Below, one piece after another: positions 52,878-61,089 of a DNA stretch of 64,000 bases (its first letter is position 1; every line of letters begins with the position of its first letter). Made by a program: the position numbers and the translations under genes. Origin of the DNA: Streptomyces collinus (GTDB lineage Bacteria > Actinomycetota > Actinomycetes > Streptomycetales > Streptomycetaceae). The notes under the pieces were generated by a model. It saw only the letters and a program-made list of their open reading frames with translations. It was not told where the DNA came from and searched no databases. The stretch spans positions 2,542,001 to 2,606,000 of the forward strand of contig NZ_CP133771.1 of assembly GCF_031348265.1 (NCBI RefSeq). Reading direction: 5' to 3'.

Positions 52878-52934
52878 GTGACCTCGGAAGCGATCAACGC
52901 CTCCCATCGCTGGGCCGTGTCTGGGGGCAACCTT

Positions 52935-52948
52935 TGTAACCGGTTCTA
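52935..52948. promoter_or_regulatory. KstR-like operator before the metallo-beta-lactamase-fold gene
   Basis: TGTAACCGGTTCTA matches TNNAACNNGTTNNA at all fixed positions. A -10-like TATAGT follows at 52951-52956, so the site lies in the promoter spacer region. The gene's ATG is 35 bp further on. Confidence 0.7.
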
Positions 52949-52983
52949 GTTATAGTGACGGGGAGCCGGCGACAGGGGAGCCC

Positions 52984-54009
52984 ATGACACAGGTGACCGA
53001 TCACGGCGGAGGGGTCCGGTCCCTCCGGGTCCCGATCCCGGACAACCCGCTCGGCCACACGCTGGTGTACGTCGTCGACACCGACCGCGGACCGGTGCTG
53101 ATCGACACCGGCTGGGACGACCCGGAGTCCTGGGACACCCTCGCGGAGGGCCTCACGGCCTGCGGCACCTCGGCCGCCGAGATCCACGGCGTGGTCATCA
53201 CCCACCACCACCCGGACCACCACGGCCTGTCCGGCCGGGTCCGGGAGGCGTCGGGCGCGTGGATCGCGATGCACGCGGCGGACACCGCGGTCGTACGGCG
53301 GACCCGGGAGGCCCGCCCCGAGCGCTGGTTCACGTACATGGCGGCCAAGCTCGCCGCGGCCGGCGCCCCCGAGGAGCACATCGCGCCCCTGCGGCAGCCC
53401 CGCCACCGCACCCTGCCCGGCCTCTCCCCCGCCCTGCCCGACCGCGACATCGTCCCCGGCGAACTCCTGGCGCTGCCCGGCCGCCGCCTGCGCGCGATCT
53501 GGACCCCGGGGCACACACCGGGCCACGTCTGCCTCCACCTGGAGGAGACCCACCCGGCCCGGCTCCCGGGCCGGGGGCGCCTGTTCTCCGGCGATCACCT
53601 GCTGCCCGGGATCACCCCGCACATCGGCCTCTACGAGGATCCGGAGGACGCCACTGTCACCGACCCCCTGGGCGACTACCTCGACTCCCTGGAGCGCGTC
53701 GGCCGGCTGGCCCCCGCCGAGGTCCTCCCGGCCCACCAGCACCCGTTCCCCGACGCCGCCGGGCGCGTACGCGAGTTGCTCACGCACCACGAGTCACGCC
53801 TGACCGCCCTGCTGGCGCTGCTCGCCGAGCCCCTCACGCCCTGGCAGCTCGCCGAGCGCATGGAGTGGAACCGCCCCTGGGCCGAGATCCCGTACGGCTC
53901 CCGCACCATCGCCGTCTCGGAGGCCGAGGCGCATCTGCGGCGGCTGGTGAAGCTGGGCCGGGCGGAGGCGGTGCCGGGGAGCGACCCGGTGACGTACGCG
54001 GCGGTGTGA
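52984..54009 (+). CDS. Metallo-beta-lactamase-fold hydrolase
   Basis: 341 residues. The zinc-binding motif THHHPDHHG is at about 74-82, further ligands are GHTPGHVCLH and FSGDHLLPG, and the last His is in LPAHQHPF. After the hydrolase domain (about 1-250) there is a C-terminal winged-helix-like domain (about 255-341), as in the LACTB2/glyoxalase II-like group. It would hydrolyse a thioester, ester or lactone. The KstR-like operator upstream ties it to the lipid-type regulon. Confidence 0.9.
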   Translation: MTQVTDHGGGVRSLRVPIPDNPLGHTLVYVVDTDRGPVLIDTGWDDPESWDTLAEGLTACGTSAAEIHGVVITHHHPDHHGLSGRVREASGAWIAMHAADTAVVRRTREARPERWFTYMAAKLAAAGAPEEHIAPLRQPRHRTLPGLSPALPDRDIVPGELLALPGRRLRAIWTPGHTPGHVCLHLEETHPARLPGRGRLFSGDHLLPGITPHIGLYEDPEDATVTDPLGDYLDSLERVGRLAPAEVLPAHQHPFPDAAGRVRELLTHHESRLTALLALLAEPLTPWQLAERMEWNRPWAEIPYGSRTIAVSEAEAHLRRLVKLGRAEAVPGSDPVTYAAV

Positions 54010-54083
54010 AGGCGGCGCAAGCAACGGGCAATGCCAGGTGCAACCGCGTCGCCGGGCGGCCCGAAGGAATGCTAGAAACCCCC

Positions 54084-54551
54084 ATGGACCCCATGGAGCG
54101 CCTCCTCGCCGAACGCGCCTGCGAGCGCTTGATCCTCGACTTCGTCCACCGGCTCGACCTGGGTGAACCCTCGTCCGTCGCCGGGCTGTTCACGGAGGAC
54201 GGTGTCTGGCAGTGGCCGCAGGACGGGCGGCGGGCCGAGGGGCGTGACGCCCTGCGTGCGTACTTCGGATCCCGTCCGGCCGACCGGCTGTCCCGCCGCA
54301 TGATGTCCAACGTCCTGGTCACGGTGACCTCGCGGGACACGGCCGAAGCGGTCTCCTACTTCACGACGTACCGCGTCGACGGCTACGAGGGCGGTGTCAT
54401 CCCGGCCGGGCCGCCGGTCCAGATCGGGCACTACGAGGACACGTTCCGCCGGGCCGGCGACGGGACCTGGCTGCTCGCCTCACGGACCCTCCATCTCCCC
54501 TTCGGCGGACCCACACCGCGTCCGAACATGCCTGCGTCATACGGCTCTTGA
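54084..54551 (+). CDS. SnoaL-like / NTF2-fold protein
   Basis: 155 residues from ATG 54084; in-frame ATG 54069 is an alternative. A -10-like TAGAAA lies 6 bp before ATG 54084, so the mRNA could be leaderless. The alpha+beta cone fold is shown by LDFVHRLDLGEPSSVAGLFTEDGVW and GHYEDTFRRAGDGTWLLASRTL in part. Relatives include ketosteroid isomerase-like and polyketide cyclase proteins and many uncharacterised isomerases or dehydratases. It follows the hydrolase gene on the same strand by 74 bp. Confidence 0.82.
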   Translation: MDPMERLLAERACERLILDFVHRLDLGEPSSVAGLFTEDGVWQWPQDGRRAEGRDALRAYFGSRPADRLSRRMMSNVLVTVTSRDTAEAVSYFTTYRVDGYEGGVIPAGPPVQIGHYEDTFRRAGDGTWLLASRTLHLPFGGPTPRPNMPASYGS

Positions 54552-54574
54552 CGTTGCCGGGCGCCCCCTAGGAT
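54548..54574 (+). promoter_or_regulatory. Probable HrdB-type promoter of the XRE gene
   Basis: TTGACG (54548-54553), a 15-bp spacer and TAGGAT (54569-54574), a perfect match to the Streptomyces -10 TAGRRT. The spacer is shorter than usual. The ATG is 35 bp downstream. Confidence 0.45.
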
Positions 54575-54609
54575 GGTCGGACGCAACGCTCGCACCGGGA
54601 GAGATGCCC

Positions 54610-55515
54610 ATGGGCACCGAAGAGGCCGCACGCACGACGACCGGCAGCGGGGCCCTGGACGGCGGGTGCACCGGGCCCATGGTGCCGCGCCTCGCCCTCG
54701 GCGCGCGGCTGCGCGCGCTGCGGGAGGAACGGGGCATCGGCCGGGCCGACGCAGGGCACGTCATCCGTGCCTCCTCCTCCAAGATCAGCCGGATGGAGGC
54801 CGGCCGCCACGGCTTCAAACTGCGTGACGTCGCCGATCTGCTCACCCTCTACGGCGTCACCGACGAGGCCGAGCGGGCCACCCTGCTGGCGCTGGCCGAG
54901 CAGGCCAACACCCCCGCCTGGTGGCGGCACTACAGCGACGTCGTGCCCACCTGGACGCAGACCTACCTCGGGGCCGAGCAGGCGGCGAGCCTCATCCGCT
55001 GCTTCCGGGTCCAGCGCGTCCCCGGCCTGCTGCAGACCCCCGACTACGCCCGGGCCGACGTCCGGCTCGCCCACCCGGACGCCGGTGCGGCGGAGACCGA
55101 CCGCAGGGTCGCGCTGCGGATGGCCCGCCAGCGGGTCCTGCACCGGCAGCCGGCGACCCAGCTGTGGGCCGTGATCGACGAGGCGGCGCTGCGCCGCCCG
55201 GTGGGCGGTATCCGTGTGATGCGGGACCAGCTCAGGCATCTCATCGAGATGTGCCGGCTCCCGCATGTCACGGTGCAGATCCTGCCGTTCGTGGCCGGCG
55301 CGCACGCCGCGGAGGGCGGTCCGGTCACCATTCTGCGGCTGCCCGGCGGGCAGTTGCCCGACGTGGTCCACCTGGGGCAGCTCACCACCGCGCTCTACCC
55401 CGACCGGCCGGCCGACATCGAGTGCTACTGGGACGCCATGAACCGGCTGGTGGTCGAAGCCGAGTCGCCGGACGAGACTCCGACCATTCTGCACCGCATC
55501 CTTCAGGAGACCTGA
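54610..55515 (+). CDS. XRE helix-turn-helix protein with DUF5753 domain
   Basis: 301 residues from ATG 54610 (GGGAG 8 nt upstream; ATG 54604 has too short a gap). The helix-turn-helix is at about 28-85 (LGARLRALREERGI, SSSKISRMEAGRHGFKLRDVADLL in part). The DUF5753 domain (about 105-295) starts with YLGAEQAASLIRCFRVQRVPGLLQT-type sequence and has HVTVQILPFVAGAHAAEGG in part. Streptomyces genomes carry dozens of these, each usually beside a small DUF397 gene. No DUF397 gene is visible here; instead it converges with a PF04672-type methyltransferase, stops 4 bp apart. Confidence 0.92.
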   Translation: MGTEEAARTTTGSGALDGGCTGPMVPRLALGARLRALREERGIGRADAGHVIRASSSKISRMEAGRHGFKLRDVADLLTLYGVTDEAERATLLALAEQANTPAWWRHYSDVVPTWTQTYLGAEQAASLIRCFRVQRVPGLLQTPDYARADVRLAHPDAGAAETDRRVALRMARQRVLHRQPATQLWAVIDEAALRRPVGGIRVMRDQLRHLIEMCRLPHVTVQILPFVAGAHAAEGGPVTILRLPGGQLPDVVHLGQLTTALYPDRPADIECYWDAMNRLVVEAESPDETPTILHRILQET

Positions 55516-55519
55516 GCGC

Positions 55520-56335
55520 TCAGTTCTTGCGGGCGACGCCGCCGTACTGGTGCACCTCGGCGGGAAGCCCCAGGGCCGCCGCGTCGGGACGCCAGCGCGA
55601 GCAGGAGGCCACGCCCGGTTCGAGCAGTTCCAGGCCGTCGAAGTAGCGCTCGATCTGCTCGGGGCTGCGCAGGATGTACGGGATCGAACCGCCGTCGTTG
55701 TACTGCTGGATGGCGCGGACGTAGTCCTCGCTGGTGTCGGTGGAGTCGTACTGCACGAGGTAGCTGCCGGGGGGCAGGGCGTCCACGAGCTGCCGGACGA
55801 TCGAGCGCGCCTCGTCGTGGTCCTCGATGTGGCCGAGGATGCCCATCAGCATGAGGGCGACGGGCCGGTCGAAGTCCAGGGTCTTCCCGGCCTCCCGGAC
55901 GATCGTGCCGGGCTCGCGCAGGTCGGCGTCGACGTAGTTGGTGACACCTTCCGCCGTGCTGGTGAGCAGCGCGCGGGCGTGGGCCAGCACCAGGGGGTCG
56001 TTGTCGACGTAGACGATCCGGCTCTCCGGGGCCACCCGCTGGGCGATCTGGTGGGTGTTGTCCACGTTGGGCAGGCCGGTGCCGATGTCCAGGAACTGGC
56101 GGATGCCCTCTTCGGCGGCCAGGTGGCGGACGGCCCGGGCGAGGAAGTAGCGGGCGGCGCGGGCGCCCGTCTCGATGCCGGGGAAGATCTCGCGGAACGC
56201 GTCGCCGGCCACCCGGTCGACTTCGTAGTTGTCCTTCCCGCCCAGCCAGTAGTTCCAGATCCGGGCCGAGTGCGGCACCGAGGTGTCGATCTTGGGGAAC
56301 GGCTCCTGCTCGGGGGTCTCCGCCTGGTCGGTCAT
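55520..56335 (-). CDS. SAM-dependent methyltransferase of the PF04672 type
   Basis: 271 residues from ATG 56335 (CAGGAG upstream). The N-terminus IDTSVPHSARIWNYWLGGKDNYEVDR is represented by HSARIWNYWLGGKDNYEVD, the hallmark of this actinobacterial family, followed by FLDIGTGLP (SAM motif, about 86-94) and VYVDNDPLVLAHARALL. These genes are very frequent in Streptomyces next to XRE-DUF5753 regulators; their substrate is not established. Confidence 0.92.
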   Translation of the reverse strand: MTDQAETPEQEPFPKIDTSVPHSARIWNYWLGGKDNYEVDRVAGDAFREIFPGIETGARAARYFLARAVRHLAAEEGIRQFLDIGTGLPNVDNTHQIAQRVAPESRIVYVDNDPLVLAHARALLTSTAEGVTNYVDADLREPGTIVREAGKTLDFDRPVALMLMGILGHIEDHDEARSIVRQLVDALPPGSYLVQYDSTDTSEDYVRAIQQYNDGGSIPYILRSPEQIERYFDGLELLEPGVASCSRWRPDAAALGLPAEVHQYGGVARKN

Positions 56336-56569
56336 GGACACTCCTGCGTGTGTGGTCGGGGAGCCCCACGTTAGTCGGTCTGCGCCCGGGAGAGGATCAA
56401 CTCCGCTGCGGCAGCCAGGAGTTCTGTTCAGCCCGCGTCACCGCGCGTCTGGCGCCGCGGGCGCGAGCTTCTCGATCACGAGCGGTGGCTGCCCTGGCAC
56501 GGCCGGCCGAGGCTGAGCACGCTCAGGAAATGAGTACGCGGCTTCGTGGCGTCAGCCGATCATGTGAGC

Positions 56570-57289
56570 ATGACCGATCAGCTGACGATCAGTGTTCTGA
56601 CTTTGCAGCACAGGATCCCGGACGACTGGGCGGCGGACCCTTGGGCCGAGGTGCGCCCCCTGATCGACGGCGTAGACCTTCTGAAGGGAGTCCATCCGGA
56701 AGGGGTGGCACTCAGCTGCCGACACTGGAGGGGCCCGGCCGAGAGCTGGCCGCTGAAAGCGACGAATCAGCCACGCAGAGTCATGCTAACCGAGCCGACC
56801 TGCACCGCCGGCTGCTGCGGCGCTCTGTACGTCACCATGCGCCGCGAGGGCGACCGGGTGGTCTGGGACGCCTGGGAAAACACCAGCAACATCACCGCCG
56901 TGCTCGCGGACATCCACTTCGATGCCGCCCAGTACGACGCCGAACTCGCACGCGCCGCAGCGGACCGCAGCTGGGAGGAGCCGGTAGACACCGTGGCCCG
57001 GCTGCTTGAGCAGACCCTTACGGGCAGCGGCTGGTTCGAGCGGTGGGGCTGCGTTCTCACGGGTGTCTGGCCACGCCGCAAAGAGCCCGGCGTCGCCGAG
57101 GAGCTCACCAGCCCCGAGGGCGTCGATGTCGAGTTCCAGCACGGCCAGGCACCGGGAGAGCGTGCATGTTCTTACGCGTACGAATTGTTCGTCACCCACG
57201 ATCAGTCCGTGGAGGAGCAGGCACGGCAGCTCGCGGCCCGCATTCTCGCGGACGATCCGCGGAAGACGGCTGAGCTTCGAGAATGCTGA
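56570..57289 (+). CDS. Hypothetical protein, 239 residues
   Basis: ATG 56570 (GTG 56564 also in frame). A soluble alpha/beta protein with CRHWRGPAESWPL and a cysteine cluster TCTAGCCGALYVTMRREGD (about 80-98); Trp-rich. No signal or membrane segment. I do not recognise the family; the general look resembles conserved Streptomyces immunity-type or DUF proteins. Its last 98 bp overlap the convergent gene below. Confidence 0.72.
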   Translation: MTDQLTISVLTLQHRIPDDWAADPWAEVRPLIDGVDLLKGVHPEGVALSCRHWRGPAESWPLKATNQPRRVMLTEPTCTAGCCGALYVTMRREGDRVVWDAWENTSNITAVLADIHFDAAQYDAELARAAADRSWEEPVDTVARLLEQTLTGSGWFERWGCVLTGVWPRRKEPGVAEELTSPEGVDVEFQHGQAPGERACSYAYELFVTHDQSVEEQARQLAARILADDPRKTAELREC

Positions 57290-57788
57290 GACTTCTTTTC
57301 TGATAGCGCGAATCGGGTGGCCCGAAGGTGAGCTCGTTGTCGTCGAGGGCGTTGGCGATGGTCAGCCGGCCGCGGGGGAAGCTGAAGCTGACGGCGACTG
57401 CTCCCTGGGCCATGTCGTCGCCCGTCCACTCGAGGAGCTGTACGTCCTGAAGGACCTGGTCCTGCAGAGCGTGCAGCTCGGGGCGCCTGTCGTGACGCCA
57501 CTGGAGATCGAAGTCGGCCCATCGGACCGGCTGGCGGGGGTCGACCGTGTTCCAGGTGATCGAGAGGTCGTCGAACTTCTGGTGGTTGATCTCGACCTGT
57601 TCTCCGGTGAAGTCGAACAGGACGGGGCAGTCGGAGAACCACTCGTCGTCCTGGACGTCCCGGACAAGCCAGACGCGGGCCAGCGGGCGGCCGATGAGAG
57701 CACGCAATCGCCGGCCATGCGCTGCCTCGACCGCGAAGCGACCGTTCAGCCAATGAGGCCGGTAGCCGCCGATCCCGAAATCGAACAC
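57192..57788 (-). CDS. Hypothetical protein, 198 residues
   Basis: GTG 57788, chosen for GGGAGG 8 nt upstream and the FDFGIGGYRPHWLNGR start. Residues about 1-165 form a plausible beta-rich soluble domain (RPLARVWLVRDVQDDEWFSDCPVLFDFTGEQVEI in part). The last 30 residues are low-complexity and are encoded entirely antisense to the end of the 56570 gene, so the true C-terminus may be shorter or changed by a frameshift. No family recognised. Confidence 0.65.
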   Translation of the reverse strand: MFDFGIGGYRPHWLNGRFAVEAAHGRRLRALIGRPLARVWLVRDVQDDEWFSDCPVLFDFTGEQVEINHQKFDDLSITWNTVDPRQPVRWADFDLQWRHDRRPELHALQDQVLQDVQLLEWTGDDMAQGAVAVSFSFPRGRLTIANALDDNELTFGPPDSRYQKRSLSILEAQPSSADRPRECGPRAAVPAPPRTDRG

Positions 57789-57884
57789 TTCAGGATCCTC
57801 CCATGAGCCGGGGCCCGAGCCCCCCCACTCCGCCCCCCTCGGCCCGATTCCTACGTCCGGGTACAGTAAGCGGGTCGTCATCAC

Positions 57885-57975
57885 ACCGTACGGGGGGAAG
57901 CCGGTGCAATTCCGGCGCTGACCCGCAACCGTGAACCGCCGCCCAGGTGGTGAGCCGGATCGCCCCGTACGGTTT
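57885..57975 (+). promoter_or_regulatory. Cobalamin (B12) riboswitch
   Basis: The B12 box region reads GGGGGGAAGCCGGTGCAATT, then CCGGCGCTGACCCGCAACCG (57892-57931), the conserved adenosylcobalamin-aptamer core. Flanks CCGTACGGGG (57886-57895) and CCCCGTACGG (57963-57972) close the aptamer. A -10-like TACAGT is at 57862. The element precedes the ECF transporter operon by about 120 bp of expression platform, in which a pyrimidine-purine rich pairing could hide the ribosome site of the first gene. Confidence 0.9.
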
Positions 57976-58095
57976 CGTGACCGGCTCACGTGCCCGGCAG
58001 ACCGCCGGTCACGGCACCGTCGAGGTATACGGAGCCGAGCCGCCGGGGTGTCCCGTGCTGCCCGGCTCCCCCACAGGGAGAGGCACCCGCCGATC

Positions 58096-59310
58096 ATGAA
58101 CGTCCGCCGCAGCGCCGCGGTCCTGGCCGCCGTCGCCGTGATCGGCGCCGCCACCCCGGCCGCCGCAGACCCGTCCCCGTCGCCGTCCCAGGCGTTCCCC
58201 TCCGCCCTGTACGGCGACAAGGACCCGAAGTTCGACGGCGTCTGGCGCCAGTCGCTCGCGCTGCTCGCGCAGGACACCGTGGGGGTGAAGCCGGCCGCGA
58301 AGTCCGTCCAGTGGCTGGTGCGTCAGCAGTGCGCGGACGGCTCCTTCGCCTCGTACCGCCCCGACCCCACCACCGCGTGCGACGCCAAGACCATGCTCGA
58401 CACCAACGCCACGTCCGCCGCCGTGCAGGCCCTCACCGCGCTCGGCGGGCACGACGACGTCACCCGCAAGGCCGTCGGCTGGCTGAAGGCCGTGCAGAAC
58501 AAGGACGGCGGCTGGGGCTACTCGCCCGGTGGGGCCAGCGACACCAACTCGACGTCGATCGTCATAGGCGCGCTCGCCGCCGCGGGCGAGAAGCCCGACC
58601 AGGTGGAGAAGGACGGCAAGTCCCCCTACGACGCGCTGCTGAAGCTCGCCCTGCCCTGCGGCGGGGACGGCGACGGCGCCTTCGCGTTCCAGCCGGACAA
58701 GAAGGGCGAGCTCGCCGCCAACGCGGACGCCACGGCGGCCGGTGTGCTCGGCGCGCTGGGCACGGGCATGGTCGTCGAGCCCGGCAAGAAGTCCGACGCG
58801 ACCTGCGAGAAGGCCGCGACGCCGCGGCAGGCGGCGGCGAACGGCGCGGGCTACCTCACCGCCGCCCTCGCCAAGGACGGCGACCACCTCATGTCCGCCC
58901 TGGCCGGTGCCGAACCCCAGCCCGACTTCGGCAACACCGCCGACGCGGTCGTCGCGCTCGCCGCGCAGGGGGACACCGCGCAGGCGGAGAAGTCCGTGCG
59001 GTGGCTGGAGAAGAACTCCGCGTCCTGGGCCGCGCAGAGCGGTCCGGCCGCCTACGCGCAGCTGATCCTCGCCGCCCACGCGACGGGCACGAACCCGCGT
59101 GACTTCGGCGGCGCGGACCTCGTCAAGCAGTTGGGCGCCACGGGCCCGGCCCCGCAGACCGCCGGGAAGACCACGTCCGGGGCCTCGGACGAGAAGGAGG
59201 ACTCCGGCTCGGACTTCTTCGGGGTCTGGTGGTACGTCGGCGTCTGCCTGGTCGCCGGCATCGGCATCGGTTTCCTGTTCACCGGCCGCAAGAAGCAGCA
59301 GCAGCTGTGA
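58096..59310 (+). CDS. Surface-anchored (alpha/alpha)-toroid protein, possible cobalamin binder
   Basis: 404 residues from ATG 58096. The signal peptide (1-25, ending AAAD) is followed by helix-pair repeats (about 45-340) such as VQWLVRQQCADGSFASY, VGWLKAVQNKDGGWGYSP and VRWLEKNSASWAAQ. A Ser/Asp/Glu linker and a C-terminal membrane segment (about 375-395) with basic tail RKKQQQL complete it, so the protein is displayed outside. The toroid is shared by terpene cyclases and by the vitamin B12-binding intrinsic factor/transcobalamin alpha domain. Control by a B12 riboswitch and an ECF transporter downstream favour the latter role. No cyclase DxDD motif. The next gene overlaps as GTGA. Confidence 0.85.
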   Translation: MNVRRSAAVLAAVAVIGAATPAAADPSPSPSQAFPSALYGDKDPKFDGVWRQSLALLAQDTVGVKPAAKSVQWLVRQQCADGSFASYRPDPTTACDAKTMLDTNATSAAVQALTALGGHDDVTRKAVGWLKAVQNKDGGWGYSPGGASDTNSTSIVIGALAAAGEKPDQVEKDGKSPYDALLKLALPCGGDGDGAFAFQPDKKGELAANADATAAGVLGALGTGMVVEPGKKSDATCEKAATPRQAAANGAGYLTAALAKDGDHLMSALAGAEPQPDFGNTADAVVALAAQGDTAQAEKSVRWLEKNSASWAAQSGPAAYAQLILAAHATGTNPRDFGGADLVKQLGATGPAPQTAGKTTSGASDEKEDSGSDFFGVWWYVGVCLVAGIGIGFLFTGRKKQQQL

Positions 59311-59942
59311 TCCGCCGGGCCGTTCTCCTGCTCCTGGCCTCGCTCCTGCTGTGCGCGGGTGCGGGCCAGGCCCAGGCCGCCGGTTACCGGTACTGGTCGT
59401 TCTGGGAGCGCGACGCCGGCCGCTGGGTCTACGCCACCCAGGGCCCGTCCCTGGCCCGCCCCTCGGACGGCGACGTCCAGGGCTTCCGCTTCGCGGTGAG
59501 CGAGGACTCCGCGAACGCGGTCCGGCCGCGCGGCACGGCCGACTTCGCGACGATCTGCGCGAAGACGCCGGCGCAGGAGGGCAGGAAGCGGGTGGCCCTG
59601 GTCATCGACTTCGGCACCCCGTCGGACGCCCCCGGCGGCGAATCCCCGCCCGCCGCCCGCACGGCCTGCGCCCGGGTCTCCCCCGACGCGACGACGGCCG
59701 AGGCCCTGGCCGCGGTGGCCGAGCCGCTGCGCTACGACACCAACGCCCTGCTGTGCGCGATCTCGGGCTATCCGGAGAAGGGCTGCGGCGAACAGGTCTC
59801 CCGGGACGAACAGAAGCGGAAGCCGGTGGCGGAGAAGAGCGCCCCGTCGAACGACGGGCCGTCCCTGGGCCTGCTCGCGGGTGTCGCCGTGGTGGTGGCC
59901 CTGGGCGGCGCGGCGATCTGGCAGGTACGACGGCGTGGCTAG
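59307..59942 (+). CDS. SCO2322-family secreted membrane-anchored protein
   Basis: 211 residues from GTG 59307. Signal peptide (1-24, AQAA), an extracellular domain (about 25-180) beginning YRYWSFWERDAGRWVYATQGP, with conserved cysteines in FATICAK, ARTACA and LLCAISGYPEKGCGEQ (likely disulfides), and a C-terminal membrane segment (about 185-205) with basic end. The YRYWSF start is diagnostic of the family named after S. coelicolor SCO2322. Its coupling to the toroid gene and EcfT suggests it is a second surface part of the same uptake system. Confidence 0.85.
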   Translation: MIRRAVLLLLASLLLCAGAGQAQAAGYRYWSFWERDAGRWVYATQGPSLARPSDGDVQGFRFAVSEDSANAVRPRGTADFATICAKTPAQEGRKRVALVIDFGTPSDAPGGESPPAARTACARVSPDATTAEALAAVAEPLRYDTNALLCAISGYPEKGCGEQVSRDEQKRKPVAEKSAPSNDGPSLGLLAGVAVVVALGGAAIWQVRRRG

Positions 59943-61089
59943 CCGTCCCGCCCAGCCTGCGGGCGGTCTGGCCGGCACCCCGGAGCGCCGGGCCGCGCAG
60001 CCGCCCCGGCCGGGGCGGCAACGCCGGGCACAGCTGCACCCGGGAGCCTGGTGGCTCTGGTCCCTCTCCCTCGGCACCGCCGCCACCCGCACCACCAACC
60101 CCCTGCTCCTCGCGCTCCTCGTCTCGGTCTCCGCCTACGTCGTGGCGACCCGCCGCCCCGACACCCCCTGGTCCCACTCCTACGGCGCCTTCGTCAAACT
60201 CGCCCTCGCGGTGATCCTGATCCGCCTCGTCTTCGCGATCGTCCTCGGCTCCCCCGTCCCGGGCACGCACACCCTCCTCACGCTGCCCGAACTCCCCCTC
60301 CCCGCCTGGGCCCAGGGCATCCGCCTCGGCGGCGAGGTCACAGCGGAAGCGCTCACCTTCGCGCTGTACGACGGAATGCGGCTGGCCACGCTCCTCATCT
60401 GCGTGGGCGCCGCGAACGCCCTCGCCAACCCCTCCCGACTCCTCAAGTCCCTCCCGGGCGCCCTGTACGAGATGGGCGTCGCGGTCGTCGTCGCCCTCAC
60501 CTTCGCCCCGAGCCTCATCGCCGACGTCCAGCGGCTGCGCGCCGCACGCCGTCTGCGCGGGCGCCCGGACAGCGGCATCAGGGGCCTGCTGCACGTGGGC
60601 CTCCCGGTCCTGGAGGGGGCGCTGGAGCGTTCCGTCGCCCTGGCCGCCGCGATGGACGCCCGCGGCTACGGCCGTACCGCACAGGTCCCGCCCGGCGTAC
60701 GCCGTACCACCGCCGCCCTCACCCTCGGCGGCCTGCTCGGCGTCTGCGCGGGAACGTACGGCCTCCTCACGGCCGAAGGCGCCGCCTACGGTCTCCCCGT
60801 CCTCCTCGCGGGTCTGGCCGCCGCCCTCGCGGGCCTCAAGCTCGGCGGCCGCCGCTCGCTGCGCACCCGCTACCGCCCGGACCGCTGGGACGTGCGCGCC
60901 TGGCTGGTCGTCGCCTCCGGCGTCGCGACAGCGGCCCTGCTCGCCCTCGCCGCGGCCCGTGACCCCGCGGCCCTGCACCCCGGCGTGGTTCCCCTGGTCG
61001 CCCCCGCCCTCCCCCTCTGGCCGGCCGCGGCCGTACTGCTCGGCCTGCTGCCCGCGTTCGTCGCCCCCGACCCCAAGGAGCTGTCGTGA
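59935..61089 (+). CDS. ecfT: ECF transporter transmembrane protein EcfT
   Basis: 384 residues from GTG 59935, overlapping the upstream stop by 8 bp. Hydrophobic helices at about 40-75, 85-110, 135-165 and later flank the two Ala-Arg-Gly coupling motifs of EcfT: RLRAARRLRGR and AAAMDARGYG. These contact the ATPases. An extra C-terminal hydrophobic region (about 290-380) is present. It is the scaffold of an energy-coupling factor importer; the stop overlaps the ATPase start as GTGA. Confidence 0.92.
   Translation: MASRPAQPAGGLAGTPERRAAQPPRPGRQRRAQLHPGAWWLWSLSLGTAATRTTNPLLLALLVSVSAYVVATRRPDTPWSHSYGAFVKLALAVILIRLVFAIVLGSPVPGTHTLLTLPELPLPAWAQGIRLGGEVTAEALTFALYDGMRLATLLICVGAANALANPSRLLKSLPGALYEMGVAVVVALTFAPSLIADVQRLRAARRLRGRPDSGIRGLLHVGLPVLEGALERSVALAAAMDARGYGRTAQVPPGVRRTTAALTLGGLLGVCAGTYGLLTAEGAAYGLPVLLAGLAAALAGLKLGGRRSLRTRYRPDRWDVRAWLVVASGVATAALLALAAARDPAALHPGVVPLVAPALPLWPAAAVLLGLLPAFVAPDPKELS

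Noticed and set aside
53259..54551. A 430-codon frame that would fuse an N-terminal part to the SnoaL-like protein
   Set aside because: The N-terminal part is the +1 shadow of the metallo-hydrolase; the SnoaL-like domain has its own ATG starts at 54069/54084.
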